Source: RUG023 sp900315435
GTDB lineage: Bacteria > Spirochaetota > Spirochaetia > Sphaerochaetales > Sphaerochaetaceae
Direction: 5' to 3'
Assembly (NCBI GenBank): GCA_902788205.1
Contig: CADAJJ010000004.1
Span: 1 to 64,000, forward strand
Length of the DNA: 64,000 nt
In this document: positions 61,115-64,000 of the stretch, piece by piece
How positions within the stretch are numbered: the first letter of the stretch is position 1
How the letters are laid out: the number at the start of each line of letters is the position of its first letter
Notes under the pieces: generated by a model
Told to the model about the DNA's origin: nothing
Database searches by the model: none
What the model saw: the letters and a program-made list of their open reading frames with translations, nothing else
Made by a program: the position numbers and the translations under genes

Positions 61115-62731
61115 TTATTTGAACAACCCATTGGCGTCATTGTAGATTTTCTCGAGCTTTCTGGCCTTCGCGTCACACTGCTTGATGACGCTATCCCAGT
61201 TGTCGATCGGCTCCACGCCCATGATGAACTTGTCATACTGCTGGTCGACGATGTTGGAAAGGTCGTTCAGCAGGTCGGCGGCCTCTTCCGCCTGTTCGGG
61301 AGAAAGTGGCGGGTCGATTACCGGCGGCTTGTACGCGGAGTCGCTTGCAATGATGCTCCAATATTCATCGGAAACCTCATTCCAGTTGCCAAGGGCCTTG
61401 TCCAGCTGGAACCAGGTCTTGGTGTTGCAGGTGTACATGGTGAAGTTCAGCTTGGTGATGCCAAGGTCGGCGTAGATGTCATAGTAGGTGACATTGGGAT
61501 TCGCTGCCTTCATCTTGTCCAGGTAGGACTGCAGGAACTGCGGGTTTCCATCCTTGTCCAGTTCGTAGGAGTAGCCTTCGACGCCATAGTTGGTGACATC
61601 GCTACCCTCCTTGCCGTACATCCAGTCAATCAGCTTGATGCAGGTCTTGATATTCTTGCCCGAGGCATTGACGGCAAAGAAACGGTCGGCAAGATCCTTG
61701 GTATAGGAAATCGCCCTTCTCTGACCGAACTCGTTGGCAGGAATCGGAATGATCTGCAGGGTACCGTTCTCCTGGCCGGGAACCTTGCGCAAACTCAAGG
61801 TGTAGGTCTGGCCGAAACCGGAATTGTCAATGTACATCAGCGCCTTCCCGGAGGAGAGCTTGCTGTCCATCTGCTCTTTCGTCGTGGTGGCGAAATCAGG
61901 ATCCAGCACTCCCTTGGTATAGGCCTTGTTCAGCCAGCGAAGGACCGCCTTGAACTCTTGGGTGGCAGGACCGTAGACATACCCGCCCTTGTCGTAATCG
62001 TAGTACAGTCCGTTGGAACCGTAGCCGCTGCCGAGGAAGTAGCTCAACGTCTTCATCAGCTGTTTGGTGCCCTTGCGGCCGGTGATGCCGATGGTGCCCG
62101 GATTCTGCTTCTGCAACTCGCCGACGGTGTCGATCACCTCGTCCCAAGTCTGCGGAACAGGCAGGTTCGCCTTCTGCAGGAGGTCGGTCCTCATGACCGG
62201 TCCGAACCCGTTGGCGGTCTCCTCCCGCTGGACGACCGGGAATGCATAGAGCTCTCCGCCGACCAGGTATTTCTTCATGTCAGGGAACTTCTGCCAGAAC
62301 TTGTAGAAGTTCGGCATGTCCTTTTCGTTGACATACTGCATCAACGGCTCGAAGATGCCAGTGTTCGCGTAGGTCGGGATATCGCTGGCGCGTATATATC
62401 CGATATCAGGCCAGTTGTTCGTGGCAAGCAGCACGCTCTTCTTCTCGTCGAAGCTGGAATACGGGATGATCTCGTAGTCAAGCTTGACGTTGGTCCGCTT
62501 GAAGATCTCCTGCTGGGCGGGTCCGTAGTTCTTGCACGGCTGGTTCGGGTGGTCCATCATCATGACCCTGATGGTCACCGGATTAGGACTGAGCTTCCCA
62601 GAAGCATCCTGGGCAACGCTCTCCGTCTGGGCGGCAGGCGCCGCCTCCTTGCTTCCCTGCGCGAAGACAGGGACCGACAGCAACATGCTGGCGCCTAACG
62701 CGACCAGCGTCGCCTTCATAGAAGTTCTCAT
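61115..62731 (-). CDS. Oligosaccharide-binding protein (LplA/YtcQ-like, family 1)
   Basis: 538 aa. Start at 62731, 5 nt after AGGAGG. Signal peptide ends near residue 24 (VFAQGSKEA). Large family 1 binding protein typical of YtcQ/LplA (500-550 aa), with NNWPDIGYIRAS near 105 and the GPVMRTDLLQKANLPVPQTWDE segment near 180. Third in the operon after two permeases; no terminator-like hairpin follows it here. Confidence 0.88.
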   Translation of the reverse strand: MRTSMKATLVALGASMLLSVPVFAQGSKEAAPAAQTESVAQDASGKLSPNPVTIRVMMMDHPNQPCKNYGPAQQEIFKRTNVKLDYEIIPYSSFDEKKSVLLATNNWPDIGYIRASDIPTYANTGIFEPLMQYVNEKDMPNFYKFWQKFPDMKKYLVGGELYAFPVVQREETANGFGPVMRTDLLQKANLPVPQTWDEVIDTVGELQKQNPGTIGITGRKGTKQLMKTLSYFLGSGYGSNGLYYDYDKGGYVYGPATQEFKAVLRWLNKAYTKGVLDPDFATTTKEQMDSKLSSGKALMYIDNSGFGQTYTLSLRKVPGQENGTLQIIPIPANEFGQRRAISYTKDLADRFFAVNASGKNIKTCIKLIDWMYGKEGSDVTNYGVEGYSYELDKDGNPQFLQSYLDKMKAANPNVTYYDIYADLGITKLNFTMYTCNTKTWFQLDKALGNWNEVSDEYWSIIASDSAYKPPVIDPPLSPEQAEEAADLLNDLSNIVDQQYDKFIMGVEPIDNWDSVIKQCDAKARKLEKIYNDANGLFK

Positions 62732-62763
62732 CGCTTCCTCCTTTGAGAATCGCTTCATATCCA

Positions 62764-63645
62764 TCAACCCTTGACTGCACCGACAAGCACACCTTTGGTG
62801 AAGTGCCTCTGCAGGAACGGGTAGACACACAAGATGGGGACCATGGAGATGATGATCACGGCGTACTTGTAGTTGGTGGCTACAATGGCGACCGAACCCT
62901 GGATGTCTCCAAACTCGTCAGCCATATCGCCGGCAATGACGATGTCGCGCATGATGACCTGCACCGGATACTTGTCCTGGCTGTTCAGGTAGAGCATGGC
63001 AGGGAAGAAGGAGTTCCAGTGGCTGACCGCATAGAAAAGCGTCATGGTCGCAAGGATGGGCTTGGAGAGCGGCATGATGACCTTTCCTAGAATCTGCATG
63101 TCGTTCGCTCCATCCAGGTAGGCGCTCTCCGTCAGGGAAATGGGAATCGCCTCGAAACTGGTACGCATGACAATCATATTGTAGGTGCTGATCGCCGGCG
63201 GCAGGACGATGGCCCACATGGTGTTGATCATGCGCAGGTTCATGATGACCAGATACAGCGGAATCATGCCCCCGCTGACAAACATGGTCAGCGTGATGAA
63301 GACCGTAATCGGACGTCTGCCATACAGGTCCTTTCGGGAAAGCGGGTAGGCGCACATGGCCGTCATCATCACATTGATCAGCGTGCCGACCACCGTGTAG
63401 AGGATGGTATTGCGGTACGCAGTCCAAATCTTGTCGTTCTGGAAGACAATCCGGTACGCGGTGAAGTTGATGCCCTTGGGTATGAATTTCACGTCTCCCA
63501 GATTGATATGGGTCGCGCTGGAAATCGAGACAATCGCGATGTACCACATCGGATACAGGGTGATGAAGGCAAGCAACACCAGGAAAGTGATATTGAAGAT
63601 GTCAAACAGGAGATTTCCGCTTCTGCGCTTCAACAGGTTCTTCAT
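62764..63645 (-). CDS. Oligosaccharide ABC permease (LplC/YtcP-like)
   Basis: 293 aa, start at 63645 after GAGG at 6 nt (the upstream GTG at 63660 overlaps it). Six membrane segments; EAA motif LTESAYLDGANDMQIL near residue 180. Pairs with the LplB-like permease encoded just upstream; 8-nt gap. Confidence 0.9.
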   Translation of the reverse strand: MKNLLKRRSGNLLFDIFNITFLVLLAFITLYPMWYIAIVSISSATHINLGDVKFIPKGINFTAYRIVFQNDKIWTAYRNTILYTVVGTLINVMMTAMCAYPLSRKDLYGRRPITVFITLTMFVSGGMIPLYLVIMNLRMINTMWAIVLPPAISTYNMIVMRTSFEAIPISLTESAYLDGANDMQILGKVIMPLSKPILATMTLFYAVSHWNSFFPAMLYLNSQDKYPVQVIMRDIVIAGDMADEFGDIQGSVAIVATNYKYAVIIISMVPILCVYPFLQRHFTKGVLVGAVKG

Positions 63646-63653
63646 GACGCACC

Positions 63654-64000
63654 TCACCACAGGCTCGTTTCCGAGAGTTTCTTCGAAATCGTGTTCGCCA
63701 TCAGCAACAGCACGATGCCGACGACCGACTGGAAAAGCCCGACAGCGGTCGCATAGCTGAAGCTGTTGCCCAGAATGCCGCGCCGATACACATAGGTGGA
63801 GATGATGTCGGCCGTCTCGTAGGTGGAACCGTTATAGAGCAACAGGACCTTCTCGTAGCCCAGGTTCATCATCCTGCCCAAATTCATGATCAGCATGGTG
63901 GAGATGACCGGCAGGATTGCCGGAATCGTCACGTGCCAGATCCGCTGCAACCGCGAAGCTCCATCAATCGTCGCAGCGTCCAGCACCTCCTGGTCGATGC
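63654..64000 (-). CDS. Oligosaccharide ABC permease (LplB/YteP-like), 3' part only
   Basis: The visible C-terminal 115 or so residues include the EAA loop (LDAATIDGASRLQRIWHVTIPAI) and the last membrane segments, ending ISKKLSETSLW. The 5' part lies beyond the window edge. First visible gene of the operon that runs to 54313. Confidence 0.88.
   Translation of the reverse strand, partial: IDQEVLDAATIDGASRLQRIWHVTIPAILPVISTMLIMNLGRMMNLGYEKVLLLYNGSTYETADIISTYVYRRGILGNSFSYATAVGLFQSVVGIVLLLMANTISKKLSETSLW

Overview
The window is a GC-rich (roughly 55-60 % by eye), gene-dense chromosomal segment from a diderm bacterium, most likely a spirochaete of the Sphaerochaetaceae type. This is inferred from three things: a PgsB-PgsC-PgsW poly-gamma-glutamate set, many ABC and TRAP carbohydrate transporters whose binding proteins share a signal-peptide end of the form A-Q-G-x-x-E, and an outer-membrane beta-barrel protein ending in Phe. 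There are no rRNA genes, no CRISPR array and no intact mobile element. There is one tRNA gene, for Arg (anticodon CCG), and it carries two helix mismatches.

Layout. 1-3.3 kb: outer-membrane protein, small acidic protein, LOG-family nucleotide hydrolase and a sugar-nucleotidyltransferase-like protein. 3.3-3.5 kb: tRNA-Arg with its own promoter and terminator. 3.5-13.6 kb (minus strand): a tightly packed operon for poly-gamma-glutamate. It contains a lipoprotein, a gamma-glutamyltransferase lipoprotein, a secreted protein, a TRAP-like permease, a 49-aa membrane protein, a membrane-anchored tandem zinc carboxypeptidase/aspartoacylase-like protein, a small protein, pgsB, pgsC and pgsW. 13.8-17.8 kb: a TrpXYZ-like ABC importer with two paralogous binding proteins. 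18.0-23.8 kb: an alpha-glucoside/sucrose-type ABC importer with LacI regulator and sucrose-phosphorylase-family enzyme. 23.8-27.6 kb: the conserved rplU-rpmA-obg-nadD-yqeK-(lipoprotein)-rsfS operon. 27.7-35.0 kb: an autoregulated TetR gene, then a spermidine/Fe-type ABC importer in one operon with adenine deaminase and an MTA/SAH-deaminase-like amidohydrolase.

35.1-39.1 kb holds two decayed accessory patches around a ribokinase-SIS isomerase operon. The first is a Schlafen/AlbA_2-type gene with an internal deletion. The second has a transposase remnant, an array of about 33-bp repeats and a possible ATPase tail. 39.1-43.9 kb is housekeeping: argS, birA, bioY, a cysE-like gene and a small protein. 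44-54.2 kb contains two TRAP transporters, a GntR/FadR-family regulator, an FGGY kinase, an RbsD/FucU mutarotase and a DapA-family aldolase. 54.3-64 kb contains a YtcQ/LplABC-type oligosaccharide importer with a membrane-bound AraC regulator, a sialidase-like BNR protein, a very large glycoside hydrolase and a YhcH/YiaL protein.

Two patterns go beyond gene-by-gene calls. (1) A palindrome of the form CTGT-WWG-ACAG lies upstream of four separate transcription units (rbsK-sis, TRAP1-gntR-rbsD-kinase, dapA, TRAP2) and nowhere else that I noticed. It looks like the operator of the GntR regulator encoded at 46007-46729 and ties the dispersed genes into one sugar or sugar-acid regulon. (2) In four of the transporter operons a hairpin sits immediately after the binding-protein gene, before the permease genes. 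This suggests that partial termination sets the high binding-protein to permease ratio.
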